The position numbers and the translations under genes are program-made. From Cornus controversa (taxonomy: Eukaryota; Streptophyta; Magnoliopsida; Cornales; Cornaceae): DNA of 64,000 nucleotides. Positions 34,382 to 45,497 of the stretch are shown here, piece by piece. The stretch spans positions 100,374,033 to 100,438,032 of the forward strand of contig CM048845.1 in assembly GCA_026545225.1 (NCBI GenBank), read 5' to 3'. Position 1 is the stretch's first letter. The number at the start of each line of letters is the position of its first letter. The notes below the pieces were generated by a model. That model worked only from the letters and a program-made list of their open reading frames with translations, was not told the DNA's origin and made no database searches.

Positions 34382-35025
34382 GGCATATGATCTTGTAGAT
34401 GTACAAATTCAGATGTGCAAATTGCAAATTCACCCTCTAAACTATTTTTTGAAACAAGTCAATCCGTCATCTTATAAAAGTTAACAACTTGACCCACTCG
34501 TAGAAATATAATGATATATATACCCTTTATTATGTCCATTATGCCCTTTTCTTTATAAATAGTTTTAAAATATAAAAAAGTAAAAGGCCAATAGAATTTT
34601 ATTCTATCTAACTATTTTTTATTTTTTAAATTTTTTTCTTTAGAAAATACTATACTTATAGTGTAAAGAGCATATATGTCATTATAGTTGATTAAATTTT
34701 TATTTTTTAAAAATCTTAAATAAAGTTCTATTAACCTTTTATTTTTTAATGTTTCTAAACTTATTATTTAGGAAAATAGTATATATGTCATTATAGTTTT
34801 GTCACAAGTCAACTTTTGTAAGATGATGGACTAAATTGCTTCAAAAAATAATTCAGGGGTGAATTTGTACATTTGAAAAAGTTAAAGGAGGTTTATGCAC
34901 TTTTGCATTTTTAATATTACTTTATTATACTAATACAAGGTCATTTTAGTCTTTTGAAACACATAGGTCCTTATTTGCATACTTTTATAACTTGAAGGGT
35001 GATTTTTAATACACATGGAGATATG

Positions 35026-35614
35026 TAGGGATGGCAACGGGGGCGGGGTGGGGCGGGTTTTGCCTTCCCCATAACCGAAACCGTTTAACTTTCCCCGCCC
35101 CATCCCCGTCCCACAACCGTGTATAAACGGGGCAGGGCGGGGCGGGTTTTGACTTCCTCATTCCCATAACCGTTTAACTTTTCCTGCCCCGTCCCGTTTA
35201 TACTTTTTTTTTTTTAATGCAAAAATTTTTATAATAATAAATCTGATATTTTGATACATATATACCAAAAACACACATTTAGGTACTTGCAACACAATGG
35301 ATAATATTAAGTCATCCATTATTGATATAATAAACTTGTATAGTTGTATGATATATACAATATTAATATTTTCTTTATATATTATTAATATTTTCTCTAT
35401 ATATGATATATATATAAGTATAAATATATATATACTTAAACGGGGCGGGTACCCGTCGAGGTAGGGTCTTACCCCCATCCCCGCCCCGTTTAAACGCGGA
35501 TTATTTTCTCTAACCCCATCCCCACCCCGTTTTCTTAAACGATTTCGTAAACGGGTTTTAAACGGTGCGGAGCGGAGCGGGTACCCGACGGAGCGGGGCA
35601 AATTGCCATCCCTA
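35026..35614. mobile_element. hAT-type MITE (unit 2 only)
   Basis: Ends TAGGGATGGCAA and TTGCCATCCCTA, with near-identical 8-bp target duplications GAGATATG (35018-35025) and GACATATG (35615-35622). Unit 1 retains a single GACATATG at 30084-30091, the empty site. The GC-rich subterminal GGGCGGGG tracts are typical of this MITE type. It has no transposase. Confidence 0.9.
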
Positions 35615-37588
35615 GACATATGCACTATATGTAAATCATATCAAACTTTTCTCACTTTACACACACATATATATATATATAATGGGACGGGGTTGCCACC
35701 CCTTTGCCCGGAGTATATATTCTGTAAATTTAAGTGGAGAAACAAAATGGTGCAAAGAAAATAGTGACGTATCAAAATATTCTTTGATGAGCACAGGAAA
35801 AAAATATAAATACTCTTTGCTTGGATTAATTGTATTTTCTGGTAAACAATGAATAATCTTGTCTCAACTAATAAGATTGCTATACATTGAAAATGTTTGG
35901 CTTGTATTACCTTTCAAAAAAAAAAAATGTTCCGACTGTGCGACTCAATTTTTCTTTAAACAATCATCTTGAAGGATTAGGAAAACTCTTTTAGAACTTG
36001 GAAGGCTTCAAATCTCAACATCCAACATGTCATGAGATGTGTCATGCCACATGCTCTCTCTTTCCATCCATCCATTAATATTCTAGATTTTCTGTAAAGC
36101 AAATTTGGAACATTAACCTTTATGAATAAAGAATACTATATGTTTTGGTTGAGGTGATATTCGCACTCGAATTAATTTTTTTTTTTGTCAAAATTATATT
36201 TTAATAGAAAAAAAATTCAAAATAACTAGATGCATGTCATGGTTGATTTTGTCCTTGAAAGTAGCAACACTCATTTTAATAACATGAACTAGAGAATGGA
36301 GTTTTCAAAAAAAATTTGGAAGTGCAAATATGATTTTCTTGTATGCCAATATGCTTGAAAAATTATTCCATAATTCAAATTTAAGATTTAGAGGTTTCCA
36401 TTCTTATTTGTTTTTGTGTTACTGCTTCATTCAATGTAATTTCATTGTATTTTTTCACAAAAGAAGCAAAGCAGAGCGGGACAAAAGTTGGGTGAAAGAA
36501 TTTAAAGAGCCGATGACACTATCTACTAAATAGTTTTAAATAGAGATGAAAATTTGCTCCGATAAATAAAGACGGAAATGAGAAATGGCCTCCAACCCTA
36601 AATTTGCTGGGTCATCATTTCCAATTCATGCCAATAACTTTTAGAATAATATTTGTCTACTCAGAGGTGAATAAGAATCTCCTCTTTAATATGAATGTCA
36701 CATAACGAAAGACACGTGTCAATTTTTTCAGACATAAACATGATTTTAGTTATTAATTCATGTCTACTTAAATGACATGGTTTATTTGGTTCCAATAAAA
36801 TTAAAACAAGAAAAAAATCAGATTGCGAATTAATCTCAATAAAATGCCATGGTTAAATTTACATGCCTCTCAATTTTTCTTGGTTCTCAAGCTAGCCAAA
36901 AAAGTTATTATTTAGAAATTGTGGATTTACCCTGTCACAAATATGAAAAAACGATTTTATGAGTATGGTACACAAGCTTCCCCTCCGCTAAATGTTGACT
37001 AACGGTCAACGATGGAGTCAGCAAGTAAAATTTCAAATATTTTTATTTTTCCCTTTGTGTCAATGTAAAGACAATGTTACCACCATTTTTGGAAGAAAAA
37101 AAAAATGACTTTGGTGCCCTGAGACAAATCATTAAATACATATATTATGAGATTGCATACATTTTTTTATGTTTATTAAATATAAAATATTTTATTTTGA
37201 AATAACAAATTATATACATATATTATCAGATTTCAGTACACATATTTCTAAAAATTTACATTATTTCATTTTTTTTTTAAAAATATGCATTTAATTTGTG
37301 CTTTATATTTTCCAAGCCTCTCTCACTATTTATTTTGCACAGCTCTTACTTTTTCTTTTCAATTTTTTTCTTTTTGCTGCACGACATAGAAGAAGTTGTA
37401 AATTTGGAAATTAATTACCTATAGTGCATAATATAAATTTTATTAAATATATATTAGTTGAAATGCAATTTCAAATATTACAAAATTTTAAGAATTTTAT
37501 ATATATATATATATATAACAAATATATAGCATTAAAACAAAATAAAATATATAATACATTCTACAAGTGTTTGAATTAGCATCTTGAA

Positions 37589-38330
37589 TAAGTTGTTGAA
37601 CCTACAATAGAAAAAGTAGAGATTAATCTCATCATATAAAGGAATAAAGAAAGTCAAAATAGACCAGTGTTAAGCATATTCAATCTTTGGACCAAATAAC
37701 CTTCAAAAGATTTTACACCGTAAAATAATCCCATTCACAAAAATCAATGGAAGAATCCTCAGGATAGAGATAGAGATAGAGATAGATGGCACAGCCATAC
37801 AAATTACAATCCATTGCTCTTACTTTTCCCACAATGACCAAAACCATGAGAAATAAATAATTATCTTTCTAATCTCATTCTTGGAAGCACCATTATGGTG
37901 CTTCCAAGAATGAGATTAGGAAGATAATTATTTAGTGATGTTTTGAACAAAATAGATGAAGGAGAAGGGCCTAAACCCATTTACATGCCCATCATTCCTT
38001 CCCATTGGAATGCAAAGTAACCTAGAAATCCATGAGAGAACGAAGTAAAAGCAAATTTTAATAAATTGAAAGAGTTTTGATGGTTGATAAAGTTGCAGAG
38101 TCTACAATATATATATATATGTGTGTGTGTGAGGGTAGCGTTTGGGAATGTTACTTGGGGAGGACGGAAAAGTAACAGAGCGTAGCGTTTGGGAATGTTA
38201 CTTGGGGAGGAGGGATAAAATTAATAGAAAACTAACGCAACCGCCACACGTTTTGGAAGTGGTGGTTGTTTTTGCTTCCTCTTTCCTCGTATTGGCTATG
38301 TGGTGTGGTGTGGGTCCTAATAGCTAAATA
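37589..38330. repeat. SRO-derived tandem array, unit 3 (truncated)
   Basis: Starts with the same GTTGTTGAACCTACAATAG boundary and contains an SRO fragment and a promoter-like block (38135-38300, two motif copies), then diverges at about 38330. Its GTGGTGTGGTGTGGG end resembles the flank of the functional SRO gene more than units 1 and 2 do. Confidence 0.8.
37709..38028 (-). pseudogene. SRO exon 1 fragment containing an 81-bp palindrome (unit 3)
   Basis: It joins intron 1-like text, the 3' end of exon 1, the GASKNEIG segment, an inverted copy of that segment, and finally the 5' end of exon 1 (region encoding VNGFRPF and the initiator ATG). The arms 37854-37893 and 37895-37934 are 40 bp each with one mismatch (a G:U pair in one transcript orientation). 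The fragment is not translatable as an SRO protein. Confidence 0.85.
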
Positions 38331-38514
38331 TTATGGATACTAGTATGAGGTGCACGTGCCTAAATATTATGGAATAAAAATGAACATGCATCAATATGTT
38401 ATTACCAACAAGGAGGGCTAAATATAATGAACTTTTTTGAGGTTTGGTCAAATTACGATGAAACTTTTTTAAAATTGTACGTTGTCTTCTCTCAAAGTTT
38501 ACACATTTTTTACT

Positions 38515-39136
38515 AGAGAAGTGTTAGGCACAGTTGTTGAAGTGACTGTCGCTCCATTAATTGATAGAAATCAATCACAAAAATTAAATGTTTTCCTGTA
38601 ATAAATGTCTTACTTTTTCATCAATCAATATACCCTTTTAGCTCTAAAATATTTACATTGGTGCAATCAATAAACAAATAAAACTATTTATAAAAAATAT
38701 ATATGATAAGTATATAAAAGAAAAATATGCTCTTTAATTCAATTAACCATAATTTCAAAATTTTAAAAATTATATAGGAAATTATTATAATAAGTATATA
38801 GATTATTAAAAATATTTAAAAGCAAAAAAATATATAAAAAATATTAATAAAAATATTTTAATACTTTAAAAATATGTTCTTTAATTCAATTAACCATAAT
38901 TACAAAATTTTAAAAATTATATAAGAAGTGATTATAATAAGTATATATAGATTATTAAAAATATTTAAAAGCGAGACAGTATAAAAAAAATATTAATAAA
39001 AATATTTTAATACTTTATGTTTATAATTTTATTTGTTTGTTGATGGCACCAATGTAAATACTTTAGAGTTTTCACCAATCCGTGTAGCGACCTGTGCAAG
39101 GGCAGTTGCGTGAGCGATTATCTCTAGCACTCCTCT
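38515..39136. mobile_element. Possible nested element with AGAGRAGTGYTAG ends
   Basis: Left AGAGAAGTGTTAG and right CTAGCACTCCTCT are complementary at 11 of 13 positions, and both lie inside the larger element. The target duplication is not convincing, so the limits are tentative. Confidence 0.35.
38721..39017. repeat. Tandem repeat, two copies of about 147 bp
   Basis: AT-rich units starting AAAAATATGYTCTTTAATTC at 38721 and 38868, each ending with AATATTTTAATACTTT. Confidence 0.85.
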
Positions 39137-40582
39137 TTTTATTTATATCTCCCTCTGCCAAAAAAATGTATATTCTGACCAAAGTACCTTTTATCAATGT
39201 ACATTGAGAATTATTTATGAAAATACCTAAAATTTAGGACAAAATTGCCCTTGTATGAAAGTGGGTCGGGTTGGACTAGGTTGAAAGACAAAACCAAAGT
39301 TTCCATTCCTAAAATTGATCGTTGTAGAGGGAGGACCTTAGGCTATATGCAATGATGGAGAACAGGGACAATGGGTGGCAAACCAACAGTGTTCCGACAA
39401 CGACAACGACTAAGATAAACTCCAACGAAGGCAACGATTAGAAAATATTACAACGACGACGGAATAGATGTGGTGACGAGAAATCGATGGTGACACCTGC
39501 AACAGTGATTTTAGTAATGATTTTGATGGTAAGGATTTCAACGAGGATTTCTTACGACTAGGGTTTAGATTATATGATATGATTTTTGCGATTAGATTTT
39601 GTTTTAGTGGCTGAATTAGGTAATGAAGGTTTGAGTTGGGTTGCGATTCGTGTTTGACTTTGGCGATGATAACGAGATGATAGCGAGAATATAGAGAAAA
39701 TGATTATCTCAGATGCTTGCTCTGATAAGTGATATTGGTAATGACAAACGGCGGTGGTGAAGTTGGCTAATGGCAAAGAGTGACAAGATAATATTCATTA
39801 AGTTTCGGCTGATGGTTTTTGCCTTAGGGTTTGTCGGCGCGTCCCTAATGGAGTTCGACAAATATAGGGTTTTAACTTGGTGTTATGATGGTGTTCGGGT
39901 TTGGGCTTGATATTAGTTTTTGTTTAGTTATAGATGGTGGGGGATCTATTTATTTCTTCTTAGTTGTGCGATTGTGTTTGGTTTGTGGAAACAATAGATA
40001 AGGCTGTGGCGGTATAGTTAGGTCATTGAAACAACAAAGAAGGGGTAGGTTGTGGTGGTAGTTTTGGGTGGATCGATGGCAACAATTGATTTTGGGTTTG
40101 ATTCACACTGAAGGTTGTGGTTGGTGTCGAGGGTCTATGACCCTTCCTGCCAGTGAAGAGAAAATAAAGATGGTGAAAGAGAGATTTTGGATTGATGAGA
40201 GAGTGGTTGTTTTGTGGTTGGTGTCGTGGGTTCAACGAGTTATAGATTGTTGTTTAATTTCAATCATAGCCTTCACTTCTTTCTTTTGATTTGTAATTTT
40301 CGATCAAAGAAAACCCATGTCGGAGAAGATGAAATGTGAGGAACATAGAGAAAGTGGTATTTGTGGGACCCACATCTAAGGTTTTTTTTAATTATAAAGT
40401 TGGGTAATTTGGTCATTCTACATTTTGATTTTTTTAATATTAAAATATTGAGGGTATTAAAGTAAAATCACACCAAAAAGTAAGCTAATTTTGTTAGAGG
40501 AGAGATCAATGCAAGATTTTTGAAAAGTTTCATTTGAGTGTAATTAGGTCAAATCTCATGAGAAGTCATTGTATTTAACCCT

Positions 40583-41480
40583 ACAAATAATGACGATTAT
40601 ATAGAATTCAAAAGGTTTTTCTCTCACTTAATTTTTGTATGTTTGTGCATCTTTGCCACCAAAGGCCTTAGTCCAAATGGTATCACATAGTTTCAATAAA
40701 GATATTTAAAGTTCAAATATATTGTGTCAAATTAACAATTAGGTTTTATTGGGCAAGTGCTGAAAATTTAGTAATTAAGTTTGATAATTCAATTCAACAC
40801 TTAATTCTGAACAAATTAATTATTTATCCAATTAAGTACGTTTAATAACGTAATTTGAATATAACTGAAAATGGTAAGCACCACTTAAAATGGGATAAAA
40901 ATTTAAGTGACAGGGATATCACTTATCATTGAATGCTAAACACTGAAAAATAAAAAAAAAATATCAAAAAATATTTATTTTTTAATTACCACTTAAGATC
41001 TTCAACACTTCAAATTTTTAGTACTTAGTTCTTATTTTTATCAAACAACACTGTGAAATGGGTTGGTCATGCCTACTTATTGAAGTTGCACATACCACAA
41101 CATGATTCTCAAGGAATATTTGACAATATAGTGAATATGGCTAAGTGGAGAAATTATTACATGGTCCCGGCCAATCACAAAAAGACACACAATAAAAAAG
41201 TTAAAAAAAATTAGCATATTTACTTGTGTGTCTTTCTCTAATTGGTCGAAATCATGTAATAATTTCTCGACTTAGTGGATTCTAGGCCAACCTATAGTGG
41301 ATCTATAGATAAGGACCATAAAAAACAAAAGTAGTTCATAAATTATGAATGTTAATCATTTTAAAATCATCAAATTGTAAATGATCTTGCAACTGAGAAA
41401 GGGCATCATTATCTATTTTAATTTATAAAAGCCTCCACAATATATATAACAATCATATAAAAATCAAAGACTATATTAGA
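40583..41480. other. AT-rich intergenic sequence
   Basis: No gene recognised. At about 40655-40720 a stretch has a weak resemblance to a tRNA-type promoter (TTAGTCCAAATGG, then GTTCAAAT) and could be an old SINE. Confidence 0.4.
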
Positions 41481-42015
41481 TGTTAGAGGGGCTAAACTTG
41501 TCTCACATATATTGGATTCGAATGAAGAAGGACTTGGGCATATGAGGGTAGGTATGCACACTACCCAATACCTTAGGCTTTTAGGTTAGAGGGCAAGCAT
41601 CCGACCCATTACATTTGGTATCAGAGTCAAATCCAATCCTTGATCCGGTATCACGCCAAGTGCCTGACCTGGAGGAGTCCGGCTCTGTCCCGAGTAGGCA
41701 AGGTGGCACAACCGCAATGAGGGCGTTGCGAGTTCGGGTGAGGGAGAATGTTAGAAGGGATAACTTATCCCACATCAAATGAGATGTCCGACGGCAATGA
41801 GGGCGTTGCGAGTTTGGATGGAGGAGAATATTAGAGGGGCTAATTTGTCCCACATCGGATCTGGATGAGGAATGACTTGGGCATATAAGGGTGGGTATGA
41901 AGTTATACCAAATAGCTTAGACTTTTGGTTTAGAGGGCAAGCGTAAGGGTGGGTATGCAGCACTACCAAATATCTTAAATTTTTGGGTTAGAGGACAAGT
42001 GTCTAACCCGTTACA
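41481..42015 (+). mobile_element. TRIM-like miniature LTR element
   Basis: Left LTR 41481-41613 (TGTTAGAGGGGCTAAAC to CCCATTACA), then a primer-binding site TGGTATCAGAGTC at about 41616, a short interior, and a right LTR-like copy at 41829-42015 with some internal rearrangement. There are no coding regions, as is normal for TRIMs. Flanks TTAGA and TTAGG may be the target duplication. The LTRs differ noticeably, so the element is not very young; it looks internally duplicated. Confidence 0.7.
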
Positions 42016-42367
42016 TTAGGCCTATACAATTGATGTGGATCAAGGAATCTATTGTCTATTGTGGGCATGGCATCGTGTAATGCTTAAAGAATATTTCAAA
42101 TAACTACTAAATAGGATTTTGGATTAGAGGGCAAACGCCCGATCCGTTAAATTAGGCCTATACAATTGATGTGAATGAATAGATCCTTACGGAATCTATT
42201 GTCTATTGTGGGCATGGTGTCGCATAATGCTTAAAAAATATTTCAAATAACTACCGACAAAATTGTCGTTACATTAGGCCTATACAATTGATATAAATAA
42301 ATAGATCCTATTGTGGCCATGGTGTTGTATAATACTTAAAGAATATTTCAAATAACTACCGAATAAA
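42011..42367. repeat. Degenerate tandem repeat next to the TRIM
   Basis: Three copies of a sequence of about 100-120 bp beginning TTAGGCCTATACAATTGAT and ending TTTCAAATAACTAC, at about 42015, 42153 and 42275. A scrap of the TRIM LTR (GGATTAGAGGGCAAACGCC) is repeated between the first two, so the TRIM end was duplicated along with its flank. Confidence 0.75.
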
Positions 42368-42542
42368 ATGCAAATTTAAGCTTTGCCATTGTCATTATAC
42401 TCTATAGCACTCTTAACTAACTAATATGTTACTTTCTTCACAGGGTTGTGACATTGCAACAATTTGGTAATTAGATCTCACATTTTGAAAAGGCAATGAG
42501 GTATAGAATTTACTCCATTAAACAATTTATCGTCTTTTATAA

Positions 42543-43523
42543 TGTTAGAAATAAAGAAAAATTGTATTAAATTGAATTATATTATGAACAATAGATAAAG
42601 GTCTATTTATAGGCGCATAATCTTAGAAGCTAAGTAAATTTAGAAGATAAAAAATTCTAATCATAGAAGGTTTAAGAGAAGATGTAAGAAACCTACGTGG
42701 TTTAGAAAAAGATATATAATCTAACAACAGATATAATAGAAAATATATAATCTAATAACCCCCCACATACTCAATGTGAGTTATATAAAGTCAATTTGAG
42801 TTTGGAGACAAAATCTTGAATGCGACTCATGAAAGCAATCTGGCAATGTTATCGGTCGTGGCTGCGAATACATACAAAAAAGCTGCAAAAGAACGACTTA
42901 GTAGACAAAAGCAGCTCATTGGAGCAACGGGAAGATCGAAAGCGGCTCGTTGGAACAAAAATTGATTTAAAAATCAAACAGTGTGTGGATCGAAAGTGGC
43001 TCAACTAACAAGACAAATAACTGTTGAAATTAGTCGATAACACGGAAAAGTGGCTTGTTAAAATCAGCGACTTTGACACACAAATGTTAGTGAGAGCTGA
43101 TGAATTGAACTTGAGTTGGGCTGTCGGTAGAATGAATCAATACAATTTTACTATATTTTTTATGGTATTAGAGTTTACTAGTCTCTGGTAGTCTTCAAAG
43201 TTTACACCTTTTCAGGCAATCATTAAAATAACTTCCGCCCTTATATATATTTATTATAGAGATAATAAAAGAAGAAAAAATATGATAGTCCAACTCTAAT
43301 ACCATGTTAGAAATATAGAAAATTTGTATTGAATTGAATTATATTGTGAACAATACATAAACGCTTATTTATAGTCACATAATCTTGGAGGCTAAGTAAA
43401 CTTAATTAGGAGACAAGAAATCCAAGTCATAAATGGTTTAGGAGAAGGTATAAGAAACCTATGTGGTTTAGGAAAAGATATATAATCTAACAGCAGATAT
43501 AATAGGAAATATATAATTTAACA
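42543..43523 (-). mobile_element. TRIM-like element with both LTRs and target duplication
   Basis: LTRs at 42543-42757 and 43315-43523 in direct orientation. A minus-strand primer-binding site TGGTATTAGAGT lies inside the right LTR (about 43303-43314) and a GTGGGGGGT polypurine tract beside the left LTR. The 5-bp target duplication TATAA is perfect (42538-42542 and 43524-43528). The interior is 557 bp and non-coding. The LTRs have diverged visibly, so insertion is not recent. Structurally it looks whole. Confidence 0.85.
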
Positions 43524-43695
43524 TATAAATATCACATGCAGACATAAGAACTATATGCAACCAATACCTCTAAAATAGTGTAATATAATATAAACCTCCA
43601 TATGTTGCATAAAAGCACTATACTCGGACGTTATTATTAATAGTGAAAGGTCAGTATTTAGCGGTCCACCTATAAAATTGTGATTTTTGTTTTAT

Positions 43696-44424
43696 GGAGC
43701 TGATATTGACGCTCCAAATTCTCCTCTGGCACTCCAACTCCATTTATTAATATAATAAAAAGATTATATTGTTCTCTTCTTTTTGTCTAAATCTTGTTTG
43801 GCAAACCTTGAAAGTCATAACCTAATCTTGTATATTGCCCCTTTTCTTTTATCGTTTGTTTTGTTCTCTTTTTTTATTTGTTCTCTCTTCTCACTTTACA
43901 CCATGCATACAGATGTAATGAAACCATCATCAAGAACTCATTATATTGAACTCCAAAAAGATGAAACAAATTATAACAGCTCAAAAATAATACTTGAAAT
44001 ATTGCACCTACTAATATTGTTTATCAGAAATAATGTTTCATTTAAAGGGGTATTTTGAGAGTAGACAATTGAGGCAAAGTAAAGAGGATAAAGAGACCAT
44101 AAACTCTTTTATTCATAAAAAGAAATACCCAAACGAGAGAAACAAAGACAATAAACTTTTTTCTTCTTGGGTCTATGGCAACATACTCATCAAACCGTAA
44201 ATTTCACCCATATCAAGCTTGTCTTGTTCCACTAGCCATCGACAATTTAAGAACAATATTGGTGGTTCTGGCATGTCAATTGATGTTTGAAAAACTATGG
44301 AGATTGATGTTTGAAGAACTATGGAGTTTAGAGATAGTGTGTTTCTTATATAAGAGGGCACATTGGTAATTTTATTAAATTTGGAGCGCAAGAGGAGAAT
44401 GCTGGAATGCCAATATTAGCTCCC
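43696..44424. mobile_element. Non-autonomous TIR element (about 730 bp)
   Basis: Left GGAGCTGATATTGACGCTCC and right end (complement GGAGCTAATATTGGCATTCC) form inverted repeats of about 45 bp. Flanking 9-mers TTGTTTTAT and TTATTTTAA agree at seven positions. No transposase is present. It ends 34 bp before the next TIR element. Confidence 0.65.
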
Positions 44425-44458
44425 TTATTTTAATTCTATATATTTGCTATATAAATAT

Positions 44459-45497
44459 GGGTTCGGCTAACACCCCCACTTTCAGGAGGACATCATTGTC
44501 CCCCTTCTTTTTTTTTTAGACAAATATCTCCTTAATATATAGTTCTAACTCTCTTATTATTAGGGTTATTTTAGTCTATTTCCAATTTTAGATTGATGTG
44601 TCTTTTTGTGTCACAATTTTGCAACCAATTTCACAAACTACTCATTAACGACCATGCTTCCATGGTTTCCGGCATCCATAGGATTCATTGATTCCGATGA
44701 GATGTATTCTACCACCAACACCATAACCAACATCATAACCATAACTACAACCACCACCGCCATTGCCACTATGTGTATTCTGGTGAATAAACCACTGTCT
44801 CAACCCCAAAACCACCATTATTCATTCGCACCACCGCCATCCCCACCGTTGTGTATTCCGGTGAATAAAACACTACCACCACCATTGTATTCTGGCAAAT
44901 AAATCACCATCACCACCGTTTCAACCCCAAAACCATCACCACCACTATCTTAACCCCTAAACCACCACTGTCTCAACCCCAAAACCACCACCATTGTTCA
45001 TTCCGGTGAATGAACCCCATAGCCATGATGTCGAAAAATTAATGGCAGTTCGAATCACTCCAAATCAGATCTTATGGATTTCCTATAGCTACCACCTCAA
45101 GAAGAAACCTTTACTCTACCAATGATCGTCGCCGAGAGAGGGGGCGATTCTGATAAGCTATAAGAGTGTCGATCGATGCATAATTTTGATGATTTGGGAG
45201 TCGACGGTGGAGGCAACAGCGAGGTTGGACTCATCCGATAATGGTGGGGTTGGTATTGTCTAGCAGTGACGAGGTTTAGGGCCAGGGCTCGGCAGTGACA
45301 AGGTTGGTTCGGCAATGGTATTTGAGAGGGAAATGATACACGATGCGAGAGATTGAGAGAGAAGTTGTGGAGAGGTTAAATTATATAAATGTTCAAATTT
45401 TTTATGATACGGTAGATTTTATTGGGCTTATATTTGTCCAAAAAAAAATAGGGACAATGTTATTCTCCTCCTAAAAGAGGAGATGTTAGCTTTCCCC
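44459..45497. mobile_element. Non-autonomous Mutator-like element (1,039 bp)
   Basis: Ends GGGTTCGGCTAACACCCCC and the complement of GGGGAAAGCTAACATCTCC. Flanking 9-mers TATAAATAT (44450-44458) and TATATATAT (45498-45506) differ at one base. The subterminal blocks (GGACA then TTTTTTTTAGACAAATA) and the interior CATGG/GGATTC words resemble the element at 8606-9352, so both belong to one family. A CAC/CCA-rich tract fills about 44740-45010. No long reading frame is present. Confidence 0.75.

Larger units (their letters stand above)
31388..37588. repeat. SRO-derived tandem array, unit 2
   Basis: About 6.2 kb with the same order as unit 1: SRO fragment (31505-31848), promoter-like block (32180-32400), AT-rich spacer. 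Differences from unit 1: no solo LTR, a hAT MITE at 35026-35614, a Mutator-type MITE at 32433-32644, a long AT run at about 32122-32177, and about 680 bp of additional sequence at about 35925-36600. No complete gene is present. Confidence 0.85.
38414..40582. mobile_element. Large terminal-inverted-repeat element, non-autonomous
   Basis: Left AGGGCTAAATATAATG and right CATTGTATTTAACCCT begin inverted repeats that can be followed, with gaps, for about 85 bp. The 2.2-kb interior includes a tandem repeat, a probable nested element and, at about 39340-40370, a GC-richer stretch without a long reading frame. No transposase and no clear target duplication were seen. A Mutator-like origin is suggested only by the long ends. 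Confidence 0.5.

Noticed and set aside
35158-35625. 155-aa open frame on the minus strand
   Set aside because: It lies almost entirely within the GC-rich hAT MITE, has biased composition and no protein family features.
40655-40720. Possible SINE head (TTAGTCCAAATGG and GTTCAAAT)
   Set aside because: A-box and B-box matches are too weak and no tail was found.
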